Of a stretch of DNA of 64,000 nt, positions 22,009 to 34,264 are shown piece by piece. The notes beneath the pieces were generated by a model. That model was not told the DNA's origin. It made no database searches and saw only the letters and a program-made list of their open reading frames with translations. The translations under genes were made by a program, and so were the position numbers. The DNA lies in contig OZ020491.1 in assembly GCA_963971405.1 (NCBI GenBank), positions 11,402,855-11,466,854 on the forward strand, given 5' to 3'. The number at the start of each line of letters is the position of its first letter. Position 1 is the first letter of the stretch. This DNA comes from Psococerastis gibbosa. Taxonomy: Eukaryota; Arthropoda; Insecta; Psocodea; Psocidae.

Positions 22009-22260
22009 TGGACTCGTAGTCGTATCTGTACTTTGTTAAGTCAGGCTTTCGCCTGTTTCATTGCGTCAGTGGTGAATTTGTCTCAGCTTGTCCATTATCG
22101 CCTGTAGCCGGTGTAGGTTGACATCGAAAACGTATCCCAGTTTGTCAATGGCCAAAAATTATAATAAATATAGTAATGTCCGAAATTTATGGGTTCGTTG
22201 GCATTGGACAAGGCCTAGGTCCATAGAAAGTCGTTAAAAAATACACTTACAATTACAATC
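22009..22260 (-). mobile_element. Retroposon family D, full-length minus copy
   Basis: Plus strand runs GACTCGTAGTCGTATCTGTA ... ACTTACAATTACAAT, the complement of the 14.3-kb copy with the same ends. Flanks GGACTTTGT (22000-22008) and GGACTTGGT (22261-22269) are a 9-bp TSD with one mismatch. Confidence 0.8.
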
Positions 22261-22269
22261 GGACTTGGT

Positions 22270-24196
22270 AAAGCTTAATTCAACTAAGAAAGTCCAAGCA
22301 AAGGAAGGAAAATCCCAACAGGAAAATTCCCTCTGAGGATGATTTGTGATAATTATAAGCGTAGTAGTAATACTCTGTAGGGGGCACAATAGGCCACGAA
22401 GGCTTAAGTGCATACGAAACGTACGTTCCCTAATTAAGAAGAAAACCTCAGGGCAAAGTTTACCCGCAGAAACTTTTACCATGACTTGGTGGGAACTGCC
22501 CTTAATTGAGTGCCATTGCCAGTTAGTGCGGTATTGACGATGGCAGTCGCAGATTACCAGATGTGCGGATTTAACGTTTGTAATGAAGAGGTGCGGATTT
22601 AACGTTTGTAATGAAGAGCTGACCCCGCCGCTATGACGTCTTAGCAATTATCGTTCAAGACCCATTTACATCGACTACATAGACATTTACCCAGGATAAT
22701 TAAGGGGTTAAGTGGCTTTAGTCTTAAGTCTCGAGTTTGCGGTAATGAGTATCACTCTAGAAGCCGTAAAATTGCTGTTTAGAATGAAGTTTACTGCATC
22801 ATTGCCATATAATGTTACGGATAGGTTAATATGCAGATGCTATTCCGTTATAAAGTTATAGTGGTTTAAAAATACATAATAAAAAAATGTCTTCATTTAT
22901 AGGCCTAATAGTAATTTCAACTCATGCGTAGGCCTAGGTTGGGAAAGCTACAGAAAGTGGAATCGAAAAGAAGCCACCACACCACGTTTATCCCCTACTA
23001 CTACGGCGGCTTTGTTCGAAATCCACTTTCCGTAGCTTTGTCTACTGTGGCCGGAATGGCTCAAGTAAGGTAAAGAAAATCTAACGAAAGGGGAAGATTT
23101 AAAATAAAAGTTTGAATTGCGTACCCGTTTAAATACTATTAAGGCACAATTTTTTAAAAGGGGGGAGGGTAAAATGAAGGATTTAGGTAATACTAGATTT
23201 CCCTTAAAATCATGAGACTATCAACCGTAAAAAAATATCTAAATATACCTTCATGTTATTACTGAATGAGGTTCCATCATCGCTTGAAGAGTATTGGCAA
23301 GGACAACCTGCAAGGCATTCCTTCCCGATGCCTTTCAAATCATGCCCCTTAATGACTATTTTTCCTCTAGAAAAGTTTTTTTTAGAGTAGGTAAATTTTG
23401 TTTGCTGCTACTATCGCAAGAAATAATCGTATGTTTCTCTTGCCTACAAGGAATATTATAATTGCTGCAGAATAAAAATATGGATATTACTACAAATATA
23501 TACTATACCATACAGATACACCATTTGAGTACAGAGCCCTTGAAAACCATAGCATAACACCACTCAAAATGTTCATCCATTAAGCTAACATAAATAAAAC
23601 ATGCTGACGTCACTGGTTGCGGCAAAATTGAAAATCGTCTCCAAAACTTACCCAAATCAGGCCATTGGGCCCTCAAGCCTATTTAACAGAAATTTGGCGA
23701 TATTTCCAAACCAACTTTCAGAGCGCAAGGGAGCAAGCCACTGCTAGTCAACAGTTGCGCTTCCCAAACCAAACTTTCTGACCAGCGCCGCAGAGGACCC
23801 AAAGTTCCCTTGGTCCCGCAGGACATCGACTGTAAATCTGACAATGGTGAGACGCGGGCCCCCCCATTATGCCTCCAATGATATCCTTCCCCTGGAGCCA
23901 TCAACCCCCCCCCCCCCCCCAACGCCATTGCCTTCGTTGTTCTAGACCTGTCACTCGAGCTCTCTATAAATAAATTGGTGTCGGTTTCCATTCCTTTAGA
24001 AAAGCTTAACCAGTTTGGGCCAGCTTATCATTTCATAACTCACACCCCTCAGTCCCCTCCCTGCTCCTTTTCTCTAATTACTCCGTTTTTAGGGCAGAAA
24101 CCAGCAGCGCGCTGTTTTTATACCTCGCCCAACTGCCAGCCTCATTTCTTTAGGATTATGTTAGCGGATTATAGGATTTTTCTCATTTAGGACTAA
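22270..24196. other. No gene; small tandem duplication and poly(C)
   Basis: Holds a 31-bp tandem duplication (GTGCGGATTTAACGTTTGTA twice, 22562-22618) and a 16-base C run (23905-23920). Minus-strand frames at 22234-22647 (137 codons) and 23683-23991 (102 codons) have no recognised motifs, no splice context, and overlap repeats or the C run. Confidence 0.5.
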
Positions 24197-24256
24197 ATAT
24201 TAATAACGTTTCTAAGCAACAGTTAATATTAATAACGTTTCTAAGCAACAGTTAAA
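24197..24256 (+). repeat. Tandem duplication, about 29-bp unit x2
   Basis: ATATTAATAACGTTTCTAAG CAACAGTTA occurs twice in direct succession without a mismatch. Confidence 0.9.
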
Positions 24257-24469
24257 GAAGCAAATTGGGATTTTGGCATTGATTTGCCTAATAATAATGG
24301 AATTTAAAACCTAGCTTACGGCATTAACATGGATCTCCCAGTCGAATAACTCAAAATTTTAATAATTGAAAGCAAATATTTGCAGAATAACCTTGTGCCA
24401 GAGTGAAAGTCGGAGTCTGTACCACTACTCTATGCGTAACATTAAAAACGACTACAATATACTGTATGT

Positions 24470-24815
24470 GAATTTAAAAGAAGTCGTTGGAGCCGTTTTT
24501 GAGAAATAATTTTTTTAAACGCTTTTTGGAGTTTTTTGAGAATAAAACCCCCCAAATTGAGTTAGCCCCAAATATAAAAAATGATCGCGAGATATAATTT
24601 TTGTGAACCTACAAGCAAAATTTCATCAAAGTCAGCCAAGTAGTTTGCCCGGAAATCGATGAACAGACAGCCAGAGCGACAGACAGACATTTCGTAAAAA
24701 CCACATTTTTAGGTTCCTGGTACCTCAAAACGTGTAATACCGTTGAAATCTCAGAATCGAAAATTTCGACCATAACAAAGCTTTCCTTATACTACGTATA
24801 AATTGGAAAGCAAAA
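24470..24815 (-). mobile_element. Family E element, partial minus copy
   Basis: The complement of 47.74-48.08 kb: GTCGTTGGAGCCGTTTTTGA, CCCCCAAATTGAGTTAGCCC, TGACAGACAGACATTTCGTA-like spacing, and CAAAGCTTTCCTTATACTAC at the outer end. The distal half of the element is missing. Confidence 0.8.
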
Positions 24816-24892
24816 AATTAAAATGTTATTGTATTTTCGTTTTATTATATAATTTGATGTTAGTTAGATCATATTGACATGTTGAATGTACT

Positions 24893-24964
24893 ATGGTGGT
24901 GGGTCGCGAACCCACGAGGAGCAGAATTTTAGGTCACAGTAACGTTCCTGTTGAGAACCACTGG
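24893..24964. mobile_element. hAT-like terminal fragment
   Basis: GTGGGTCGCGAACCCACGAG ... GTTGAGAACCACTG. The closing 14 bases are a typical hAT terminal inverted repeat (CAGTGGTTCTCAAC). The matching left end is not seen. Confidence 0.5.
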
Positions 24965-25454
24965 TATAGATGAAAATAACTGACACCTAACTTGGGAATG
25001 CGATAAGTGGAAGTGGTTTCATATACAAACCCGTTTACACAAGCCACAGCCCTGTGGGAATAATTCTCTACAATTGCACTGGCACATTAGCATAAATTTA
25101 ACATTTTTATGTCTCCTCAGCAACCCTCTGTTTACCTTCTTTAACATTCTGTCCTGTTTCTGCAACTCATTAACCCGACTGTCTGTTTAAACATTGTCAT
25201 TTTAATTACTATGTACAAATATCTTGTCATACCACCGCAGGTTCTTAATGACTAGTATTAGGGTTTCTGAATTAATTCAAATGCACCAGTCTGTATTTTC
25301 TAATTGAACATTTTAGTAACAGCTAAGCGGCTTCTGAGTGTATTAGAACATCGGCGAGGTTTAGAAATTTCCAATTAAAAAAAGTGATTTTGGGGCAGTG
25401 ATAAACGTAAGCAATTAATTTTGGGAAAATTCTCGTCTTCGTAAATAAATGTAC
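24965..25454. other. No gene seen
   Basis: Unassigned AT-rich non-coding DNA. Confidence 0.45.
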
Positions 25455-25645
25455 CGTCAGGGCATGTAGAGTAATGGTACAGTCTCCGATTTTCACCCGA
25501 AAGGTTGTTCGTTCGAATCCCACACATGCTACGTTTTCTGGTCATGCTTCGGAGGGCATGTAAAGCAGGTGGCCCCGGGTCTTTCTAATTGTGGTTAAGA
25601 GAGGGCTTTATAGCCCTAACTCCACTAGGTTGGCTTAGTAATAGA
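25455..25645 (+). mobile_element. SINE A, tRNA-derived, best copy
   Basis: The head GCATGTAGAGTAATGGTACA ... CGTTCGAATCCCACACATGC still folds a six-base acceptor-like stem (GCATGT/ACATGC) and keeps A- and B-box-like segments. The middle TTTTCACCC recalls the tRNA-Glu anticodon loop. The body has CATGCTTCGGAGGGCATGTA; the 3' end has a perfect hairpin GGGCT-TTAT-AGCCC (25603-25616) and GGTTGGCTTAGTAATAGAAC. Short GTAAATA flanks may be a TSD. Confidence 0.85.
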
Positions 25646-25649
25646 ACAA

Positions 25650-26214
25650 AAAAGTAAATATTTCTTTTTTTTATTTTGACTCACTACTTCCTTCTACTCA
25701 GAGCTACACCTCGCTTTGGCATCTCGCGCCACTTCTTTCCAAACATCTTGGTCCGTCATTTATCACAAGTCACTTTTCACCTCGTCTCGCCATCAGTTCC
25801 GTGGCCTGCCATGCCTCCTTCTGCCTTCCAATCTCACTTTCTACACCATCATGCGCGCTACACAGGCCGAACAACCGAATTTTTTGGGCAATTGCGAAGT
25901 TAACAATTTTTGCGCACTATTTAGTTCCAAACACAATAGTTGACGTGTCCTTGATCCTATATTCAGAAAAAAAATTCACAAATGGCTTGTAGAAACCCAA
26001 GTGTCGTAACTGAGGGCTATGAAGCCCTTTTCACATTGACGAACCCAGGATGGAGTCTTAAATTCAGCTCCGAAGCTTTAGCCAATTTTTTTTTTTTTAA
26101 ATGGCCATGGCTTGCTTCTGGTGCTTCTTGTTTAATTTTCCAGTGGTTAAATTTCCGTTATTTCGGGGGGGGGGGGGGGTGTTGTCCACCTGACGTCACT
26201 GGAAGTGAGATAAA
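25650..26214. other. No gene; poly(G)
   Basis: Several overlapping short plus-strand frames (60-130 codons) but no recognisable protein; a 15-base G run is at 26165-26179. Confidence 0.4.
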
Positions 26215-26905
26215 TTCTAGAAAGGTCAGACCAACACATAAATTACCACACAGCAATAATTGCAGGGCACACAATGCATTTGAGCGCGAATTTTCTAACA
26301 TTTTTTCAAAAAATATTTTTTTTTGCAAAGCCAAATATTTTTTGGGAAAGCAACCTATCCGGTTTCGTTACTCAATTTAACCCCTAAACCATACCTGAAG
26401 GTAGAAATCATCGATAGAAAGGTTTCGCAGAAAAATTATTTTTTAGTCATTTTTCATTAAAATTTACATATTTTTATTTTTTACCCCCCGAAGCAAACTA
26501 TCAAGGGGCAAGCAACCCCCCGCATTTTATCAACATTAATAACAACTACAATATATGCGAATTTAAAAGAAATCGTTGGAGCCGTTTTCGGGAAATATTT
26601 TTTTTAGACGTTTTTTTGTAGTTTTTTGAGAATAAAACCCCCCCAAATTGAGTTAGCCCCAAATAAAAAAATTGGTCCCGAGGTATGATTTTTGTCAACC
26701 TACATGCCGAATCTCATCAAAATCGACCGAGTACTTTGCCCGGAAATCAACGAACAGACTGACAGACAGACAGACATTTCGTAAAAACCACTTTTTTGGG
26801 TTCCTGGGACCTTAAAACGTGTAAATCCATTGAAATCTCGGAATCGAAAATTTCGGCCGTCACAAAGCTTTCCTTATACTACTTATAAATTAGAAAGAAA
26901 AAATT
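26215..26905 (-). mobile_element. Family E element, nearly complete minus copy
   Basis: The complement of 47.74-48.46 kb over about 690 bases. Marks are GCAGGGCACACAATGCATTT, CATCGATAGAAAGGTTTCGC, CCCAAATTGAGTTAGCCCCA, GACAGACAGACATTTCGTAA and CACAAAGCTTTCCTTATACT. It ends near TTATAAATTAGAAAG, a decayed inverted end. No protein coding. Confidence 0.82.
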
Positions 26906-27721
26906 CTTTAAGTCTAATCCACAATTTCAAGCAATGATTCCACCTTTTCCCGTCCCATCAGACATGAATTATGAATTATAATGAACAAAAATATCATCAT
27001 TATCATAGATCCCGAAAATGGAATCAACTGCCACAAGTTTCCTCAAATTATTATATGTTAATGTCTCTCTGTGGTCATTTTAATATTATAAAATTTCCCA
27101 CTCAAGCTGCAAAAACAAGTTAAAAAGTACAATGTTGAACATTTCCCCCAGAAATAAACTTGTTTTATCACACTATAGCAGTTTATTTAACCCCATGGGC
27201 GGCTGACGCTCCCAAAGGATCAAGTCTCTACGAAATTCAAAATGAAAACAATGTTAAAATCCCGAAAACATTTTCGCGAATATTCCAAAACGCTAATGGG
27301 ACGTGGGGAGCTAGTGAAAAGGATAAAAGTGTAAATAACTGAATGACGTGAGGCACGAACCCATGAAAACTTTACTAAATACGATAATATCGTATAATAC
27401 ATAATCAGTAATTTTAAATATACAAGAGAAGAAGTAGAGCTCGGAATTGTGTCCAACAATGAGATAATTAAGTCGTTTTATGCCACAGAGATGGGAGAAA
27501 GAGGATAAAAGTTGCATCGTCCATCTAATTCGCGAAAATGGGTTCAAATCCAGGCGTCACATTTTCAGTGCTAAACCATTTATCTTCCAATTCTCAACCT
27601 TTCCCACATTAATTCCATGGCTAACTTTATTAACATTGGGTTATTTCCAACCACCCATGGAATTCCCAACGACCTCTTATTTGATAAAATAAGCGAAAAT
27701 TATAAAGAAGAACGTAGGTAC
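26906..27721. other. No gene seen
   Basis: Unassigned AT-rich DNA with short frames on both strands and no family features. Confidence 0.45.
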
Positions 27722-27815
27722 TTGGTTAAGTCGAGCTAACGTCAGTTACATTGTCAATGTAGTCATGTCTGAGTTTGCTCATTGGCACATGTAGTCAGTG
27801 TGGGTTGGCATCGAA
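27722..27815 (-). mobile_element. Family D remnant, minus
   Basis: TTGGTTAAGTCGAGC, TGTAGTCAGTGTGGGTTGGC and ATCGAAGAGAG match the complement of the D 3' part with heavy divergence. Confidence 0.4.
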
Positions 27816-27847
27816 GAGAGAATCAGTTGATGTTTCTTTTTTAAGTA

Positions 27848-28030
27848 AACGATTATTCGCATACAAACAATTCAATGAATGTATCTGAAGAACATCTTCA
27901 GCCGCTTCTTTAGGTAATATACTTTTGTTAAGTTACGACAGGTCTCCGATCGCATGGTGTGTACAGACTAGCACAAGTACGAACAAGCTACTACTATGCC
28001 ATAGAAGGTCATGTATCAGTTACCAATGGT
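27848..28030 (+). repeat. Repeat family J copy
   Basis: TTCGCATACAAACAATTCAA, TGAATGTATCTGAAG, GTTACGACAGGTCTCCGATC, GCACAAGTACGAACAAGCTA match the other J copies. A short D-like piece (ATGGGGTCGTTGGCA) follows at about 28072. Confidence 0.6.
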
Positions 28031-28099
28031 TACAAATTCATTCGGAAACAATACCAATAATGCCCGAAAACCGATGGGGTCGTTGGCAGGGTTCAATCA

Positions 28100-29035
28100 C
28101 TTATTTTCAAGAACGGTCGTAGTGACCCGTTTTGGAAAAATTATAAATAGCCATCATAGCGTTTAGAGAATGCACGGACACAACAGTATCTGGGTTAGAT
28201 GATTGGTTCCATGCTCCCCTCTCCTCTTCCAATGATCCCCCCCTGGGGACTTGGGCAGCCACTGTCATTAATTTAAATGGCCTTCTGCAACATGGCCAAC
28301 GTACGTAATCATAATGCTCAACGTAACGTACTGTACATGATCACGAGATTGCTGCAGTTTTTATATTGAACACATGGGTATACAGCAATGCGTCAGTTCC
28401 GGATACGAGATTCAAATTAATTCAGCGTATAGCATGTATTATAGTTAAACTTTATAATATAATAGAAGTTGTTGCTGACACTTGTAGAAATTGGTCTGAT
28501 GCCCAAAGCAGCTGTCACTGAATTTTTGTGGAAATTGTACCAAGTTGCATTTATGAAATTCTATTTATAATGCTTCCACGAAGTCACTAGGGAACCCCTA
28601 ACAAAAGCCAGTATCAAGTTTCTACTTCTTTGCGATAAAGCTGTACTGTCGTGGCATTAGAACCGTGGATGCAAGTAGCATGACGGGGAAATCTCTGTGA
28701 AAGCGTGGTTGAATTCAACATTGCAGCCGTCACACAGTGACATATTGCAGACGTTCAGCAATCCGGCGTGTGAGGTTAACTGTGTCTCGTGATGGCCGTC
28801 TGTTGCCTGTCTGGAATGCTTACCGAATACCTGCGACATCATACCTCAGAGCTTAGGATCGCGGTGAATGCGGTAGGAGAGTAATACTCGGATGCAATGT
28901 GACTAACGACGTGTTCCGTATTCCGAATACTTCAGCAGCCTGTCAGGGGTACCTGAGTATTTACAGTAAGATCATTCACCAAGTGTCTAATGAGCAGACG
29001 CATTCGATATTATTACATTCAGATGAAAAGTACAT
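28100..29035. other. No gene seen
   Basis: Unassigned DNA. On minus, 28640-28850 reads broken stretches such as NLTRRIAERLQYVTV that faintly recall a mariner-type transposase C terminus, but stops and frameshifts prevent a call. Confidence 0.4.
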
Positions 29036-29038
29036 ACC

Positions 29039-29039
<1 letters not shown>

Positions 29040-29076
<37 letters not shown>

Positions 29077-29165
29077 CGTGCATTTCTCAAAAAAAAAAAA
29101 TAACAAATTTTACTGAACCGGTGCCACAAAGCCAAAAAGGCGCGTTGGGATCACCACCTAATACG
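29040..29165 (-). mobile_element. Retroposon family H with (ATT)n tail
   Basis: Reverse complement GTGATCCCAACGCGCCTTTT, TGGCTTTGTGGCACCGGTTC, then A/T-rich DNA ending (ATT)n. Same layout at 49770-49895. Flanks ACCTAAT on both sides may be a TSD. Confidence 0.6.
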
Positions 29166-29299
29166 TAATACCTAATGCATGCGTGGATCAAAAGTTATGA
29201 AAATTGAGAATGTGCAAAGAAAATTTATAAGATATTATTGCTATAAGAAACATGTCGTTAGGAACAATTTCACGTATGAATATTTGCTAATTTTTTTTT

Positions 29300-29640
29300 A
29301 AAATCAGCGCACTAACAGACAGGAGAAACATGTATGATGTTATTGCTGTTTATAACATCCTATCAAATAAGTTTCAATGTTCTTCCCTACTAGTGAATAT
29401 TAATATCCATGTCCCTTCAAACACCCGGCGCAAAAGTCTATTTTATATGAATTTGTACAGAACTAATTACCTACAAGAACTCGGACTTAATAGAATGCTA
29501 ACCATGTGTAATATTCTTAACCAGAAGTGTGACATTGATATATTCCATGAATCACTAAATAGCATTAGGAGGAAAGCCTTGCAACATGCGTTATAATAAC
29601 ATATGTACTGTTATTATTCCACTTGTAACAACATTGTCAA
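29300..29640 (+). mobile_element. LINE ORF2 C-terminal remnant
   Basis: The plus strand, open from 29330 to 29596, reads MYDVIAVYNILSNKFQCSSL, LVNINIHVPSNTRR and RTNYLQELGLNRMLTMCNIL. This is the same D/LL.KIL - LL..I...VP...TR - TNY...L.RM...N pattern as the LINE end at 0.4 kb, but with a clearly different sequence, so another family or an old copy. Confidence 0.65.
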
Positions 29641-30177
29641 AATTGGAGTTTTTCCGTTTATTATAATATTTAATATTTATTTATTTATTTATTAACTAGC
29701 GGAAACGTTTTCGAAAGAAAAGAAAGAGTGAAGGCAAGGGATGGCACAAAGCTTGGTTGCAGGCGTGAAAAAATATATTTCCTACGCTTTCAAAACTGCG
29801 GCCAAACGGTGTTAGGGCTGGCTACATGCCATTAACTACCTTGAGCTGAGCCACACGTCACAGCCGAAAAATCACGGTAAGTTGACTGAGGCCTGCTGGA
29901 CAAGTGCGATCAACAGTCACCATATAAATCATGTATATGAAAGTTCACATCGCATATTTCGTTTACGGTATAAAAATATGCTGTTGTTCGCGTAACGATT
30001 GCATAGTATGCCTCACTCAGCTAACCAAGCCTTCTCTACTATGTCGTACGGCTCAACTCATCGTAGTTTACCTATATGCATTGAAAGGTAGAGGAACTTC
30101 TACTTCTTCCACTAACATGGTACAAAATGTCTAGTGAGTTAATTATCTCTTAACGTACTACTACTACTAACAGTACT
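29641..30177. other. No gene seen
   Basis: Unassigned non-coding DNA with a TTTATTTATTTATT patch near 29675. Confidence 0.45.
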
Positions 30178-30265
30178 ATATGGTATGTAACACTGACATT
30201 AAATTAACTTAGGTTGAAGAAGTAGTCTCTTTATAACCGAAATTAGAAAAAAATTAAATTCTTCA
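30178..30265. repeat. Repeat family K
   Basis: ACACTGACATTAAATTAACT, TAGGTTGAAGAAGTAGTCTC, TTATAACCGAAATTAGAAAA is also found at 56427-56510. Class unknown. Confidence 0.6.
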
Positions 30266-31375
30266 ACGACTATAAATTAAATGTAAACAGTCGACAAAGT
30301 TTTTTTTAGTGAATTCAGTCAGCGATCATGATTGGGTTATGGAAATAAATCGCATAAGCTAAGAATCGGACAGAATGCCTCTACCTCAATTTAGCACATT
30401 ATATAGGACCATAAAAACACTGAATAGAATGCAGTAAGATTCATATACTTATGTACTTTACATTTATACAGTACATACATTTACTGTACGTGCCGTTTTG
30501 GAAACAATTTTTGCCAAGCGTGACTGACATCAACATTATAAATTAATCAAAAAAAATTGCTGACGTCGTATATTGATTGGAGAGCTTCCAAGGTGACGTC
30601 AACCCAATGATGGTAAGTAAACTATACAAATGAATAAATAATAAACCAATAATGCACATAAAAAATTAAGAACACTACATTTATCGAAAAACTCCATCCG
30701 CAGAGCACATTTGATTTGATCAGGATTATGAATAGTAATATTTCTAAATATATAATAACTCCCGGGGAAATAGAGATCCCAGCAATAATTTGCCTTTGAT
30801 GTGCAGCCGCTTCAGAATGAAACCTTAAAGAAGGTTTAGTCGTTTTAGACGTGTACACTTGAGAACTGAGCTTACCCAAAATATCCCCTGCCTTCTCGTC
30901 CTCGAATAATCCCACCCCACCCCCGCAGGACAGCGCGCTGTCTATATCTTAACCCCAGCTTAAGGTAGCTTACTTAAGCCACTTCAATAATGCTTACGAG
31001 TAAAGATTATACCAGGCAAGATGACAGAGAAATAAATTGCTGATATTGACATCAGCAATATTTTTATCTCTCCCTCTTTTATTCAAAAAATTAGATTTGT
31101 CAAATTGAGGGAGCGACAACCAGACTGTGAACAATACTAGCGTTTAATACATTGACGTATTTTGAACAAATCGCAACATATACACGCTAGAAAGTAGTAC
31201 TAGAAGAAAAATAGACAGTATCAGTATTCAAGAGTACAAGCCTTTTGAAGAGTTTGAAGACATTGATCACGAAGAACAGATAAGACATTAAAATACAAGC
31301 GGCAGAAATGAATTTGAACAAAATAAATGTTTTTTTTTGACGAAATTGTGGATAATTCATGCCGCAATACATAGC
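30266..31375. other. No gene seen
   Basis: Unassigned AT-rich DNA. A minus frame at 30622-30915 (97 codons) is without recognisable features. Confidence 0.45.
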
Positions 31376-31500
31376 GCAGCTTACCCCTCCACTATTACTG
31401 TGTTGTATCGTATTATATTGGTCTGCCCCTTCTTGACTATGCAATCGTCCCATCGATCAATTCAGTGCTCTGGGATAGGGAAACTCGAGGCACCCGAAAT
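31376..31500 (+). mobile_element. Family E distal-part fragment
   Basis: ATTGGTCTGCCCCTTCTTGA, CTATGCAATCGTCCCATCGA, TCAATTCAGTG match 57718-57770 in the split E copy. SINE B at 31530 follows. Confidence 0.6.
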
Positions 31501-31529
31501 TTGACCATAGGACTTACTAAGTAACTATT

Positions 31530-31756
31530 GGTCGTGTGCACAGTGCCGGTAGGGACACATGGTAGGACTTGTCCTGGTCACCTCTGAACTAATCGTGTGA
31601 CTTCACTGTGTTTCCCAAGTGGTTCGGAATCCACTATAATCAGGAGGTCCCCTGTCCTATGGGCTGGCGTAGGACAGTCAAGTCGGGGTCGCTCTATGGG
31701 CCCAAATATGAGGCCTAAGTCGTTATTAACCCGACCAACACTACTACTACTACTAC
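31530..31756 (+). mobile_element. SINE B, 5'-truncated, ACT-tail subtype, with TSD
   Basis: Starts inside the element at GTCGTGTGCACAGTGCCGGT and ends in (CTA)n. Exact 12-bp TSD TAAGTAACTATT (31518-31529, 31757-31768). It carries the longest 3' part of the ACT subtype, with TAGGACAGTCAAGTCGGGGT and GCCTAAGTCGTTATTAACCC before the tail. Confidence 0.9.
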
Positions 31757-31832
31757 TACTAAGTAACTATTACAGTACATATCCTAATTTATACATAGGA
31801 AAGCGTGTACGGGTTCATGGTAGAATGGGTAA

Positions 31833-32217
31833 GGCGCCCATTCCATTGACCGGCTAGGGCTATTTCCAAAAACAGTGACGTGGTAGCAGACATTCAAGAC
31901 TTAGGTTACGTTTCCACCGATCTCGCATTGCAGAATGCAAATGACATTGACGTAAATTAGAATTTTTCTTTTTATAGAAATCTATTAAAATGTTTGTACT
32001 TAACATATCCCATGACGCCATTTTTTTAATTTTAGTTTGTTTGTTTGTGATTTTACTGTATGATCATTGATCAATTTTAACTATGGCATAGAGGAAAATA
32101 AACATTTCCATCAATTCTGCAATGCGAGATCGGTGGAAACGCAACCTAAGTCTTGAATGTCTGCTACGACGTCACTGTTTTTGGAAATAGCCCTAGCCGG
32201 TCAATGGAATGGGCGCC
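31833..32217 (+). mobile_element. Palindromic MITE family P, copy 3
   Basis: GGCGCCCATTCCATTGACCG to its complement, same core and orientation as the 7.1-kb copy. Flanks TAA and TTA. Confidence 0.85.
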
Positions 32218-33289
32218 TTAAGGGGGCGTACAACATCTGTAGAAATGTTAATAATGTTAAAAAAAGACACGAATTCTTATATGTATATAATATTATACTA
32301 TGTTAGATAACCCCATAACAAGAACGCGCCCATATCCTCTTAAGCCCGGAGATAGAAGAGAAAAACTTAGTTGACCAAAACTAACGGATCGCCAGAGCGA
32401 AAGAAAAAGGTTTATAGGATGGGGATATAAGAAACAGTACAAACTGAGTTAAGAAAATAAACAAAGATCTATCAGGGCAGTGACAAATCTCTAAACTATA
32501 GAGTCAAACCCCCTCCCACCCCCCTATCCTTCACAGGGTAAATGTTATTATATAAAAATTCTGTCCCCCTAGAGAGGGTGTCTACTACTGCTTTCCCAAA
32601 TGTTTTACTTATTCTCTTTTTCCATGGCATATAACATCTTTTTCTTCCTTCCCATACGGGTTAGAAGTAGATTTATTCATGACCCGATTTTTATTTGAAT
32701 AACCTATTTCTGTACAGTAGAACTCGGTTAGTAAAGACTCATAGATAGGAAGGAAACTCGGATAATAAAGAAGATATTTCGGTCCTGCATTGGTCAGTTG
32801 AAGTGCAAATCGCTTCAAAAAGAACACCGCCTCTGTCATAAAAGAACTTATTGAGATTTAGAATTAAAACTGACCCTAAACGGAGGGAAAATTCTTGGTT
32901 TGCGCACATGCTCAGTATACTGGCCACCACTACCTGCAGCCTTACTATGGCAATTTGGGATTAACTTTAACCCAGGGAATAGGATTAAAATATTGTAAAT
33001 AAATCCCAAGGTGTCAGCTATTAATTAGCTTTGACTCAATTGTTTTAAACAAAAGAGTGCAAAATGCGCGGGAAATTCAAATTGATCCTCTGCTATATTT
33101 TTGGTGAGTTTTCAATTCCCCCCCCCCCCCCAAGATTTAGACAAATTAATTAAAATTCTTATTATAGTTCAAAATTCTACATGTACATTTTAATGTTACT
33201 AGTATTTCCTTCAATTATAAAACATTCTCTTGTATTCCAATAATTTATTAATTTGAATTTTCCGCGCATTTTCGAATGGAAACAAAATA
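32218..33289. other. No gene; weakly related to the 59.5-kb palindrome
   Basis: Mostly unassigned. Around 33070-33270, GCTATATTTTTGGTG and GATTTAGACAAATTA resemble 59635-59690, so an old copy of that palindromic element may be present. A 14-base C run lies at 33118-33131. Confidence 0.4.
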
Positions 33290-33345
33290 AATAATGCCTG
33301 AATAATCCATGTGGTCGTTGGCATAGGGCAAGGAATCAATGGGTG
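33290..33345 (-). mobile_element. Family D fragment, minus
   Basis: TAATGCCTGAATAATCCATG, TGGTCGTTGGCATAGGGCAA is the complement of the D segment ATGCCAACGACCCCATGGAT. Confidence 0.5.
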
Positions 33346-34264
33346 ACTAACAGTAGGCCTAGATCAATAAAAAGGTCTTCAGGATATTGTTACTCGGTTA
33401 CTAGAGAACGTCTAGCTTGGCCCAACCTTGTGTCATCTTACACAATATGCGTTGTTTCAGTTTCAGATCGTCCTAGGTGGCGTGGTGTAGTGGCAGCGGC
33501 CAAAAGTCCCCCCGGGCTGGACGCGCCAACGTAAGCGAAAGCGAACGAAGCGTTGTTTCATTAAAAATCATTGGGCCTCAAAAAATTTAGATTAATTGCA
33601 CTGGGATGGCATTGTAACTTCTACATCTTAGTGACAGTTAACATAGCGATTGAATGTGTTCTATCAAAAGTTGTTACAGCGTTCAATTCCAAATAATATC
33701 GTGGGCGAAAATATTCAATATTGTGGGCAAGTAATAAAGCACAGAAGCCATGTTCAATCCCCAACAAAACACTTTCGACTTTGTATGAGGGTTTGTTTAC
33801 ATGGAGCGCAAAAGAGGAGGGGGGGGGGGGGTAGGGAGGGGGAAGGATAAAAACTTGAACAATGGTCGGGGGCTATCCGTCTCCGGGGGGGGGGATGATA
33901 AATGCCTCCAGTTATGAGGCATTCCTGCTCCCACGAACAAGAAGCCCCCACAAGTGGGGGGGGGAGGACAAGGGGACCTCCTCTTGTTTGTGTTTGCACA
34001 GCAAGCCGCGCAAACACATCACCAAACACAGAGGCAACTGCCCTGCTGAAATCAAACTAGCTGACATGTCCACTTAGATGACCCATAATTGGTGGCTGAG
34101 GGAGAGCGGATACAAGGGAGATTTAGGAGCACATTCGACGGAGTTTTAAATGCCACCAATGCAGTGGGCAATGGTCTAATGAGCAGTCACTGTGACGTCA
34201 TCAGCCCTCGCCATGTAAAGTAGGGCGCAAGCACATTAGATTTTAATTTTCTTCTCTAAAGCCT
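33346..34264. other. No gene; cluster of G runs
   Basis: Three G runs within 150 bases (33819-33831, 33885-33894, 33956-33964), separated by mixed sequence with local inverted matches such as GCCTCCAGTTATGAGGC. Frames across the runs are artefacts of the G runs. Confidence 0.5.

Noticed and set aside
22234-22647. 137-codon minus-strand frame
   Set aside because: It runs through the family D end and a tandem duplication, shows no domain or composition typical of coding sequence, and has no splice support.
23683-23991. 102-codon minus-strand frame with Gly run
   Set aside because: The Gly run is the 16-base C run read on the other strand, and a stop lies before the nearby GGTAAGT.
25455-25525. 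Functional tRNA gene
   Set aside because: The tRNA-like head is followed by the SINE A body that also occurs at 4.6, 57.1 and 61.3 kb, so it is part of a SINE.
28640-28850. Mariner-type transposase C terminus on minus
   Set aside because: Only scattered residues match across several frames with stops; similarity is too weak to call.
29041-29074. CRISPR-like or structured array at the AAT repeat
   Set aside because: It is a plain (AAT)n retroposon tail; no spacer-repeat structure exists anywhere in the window.
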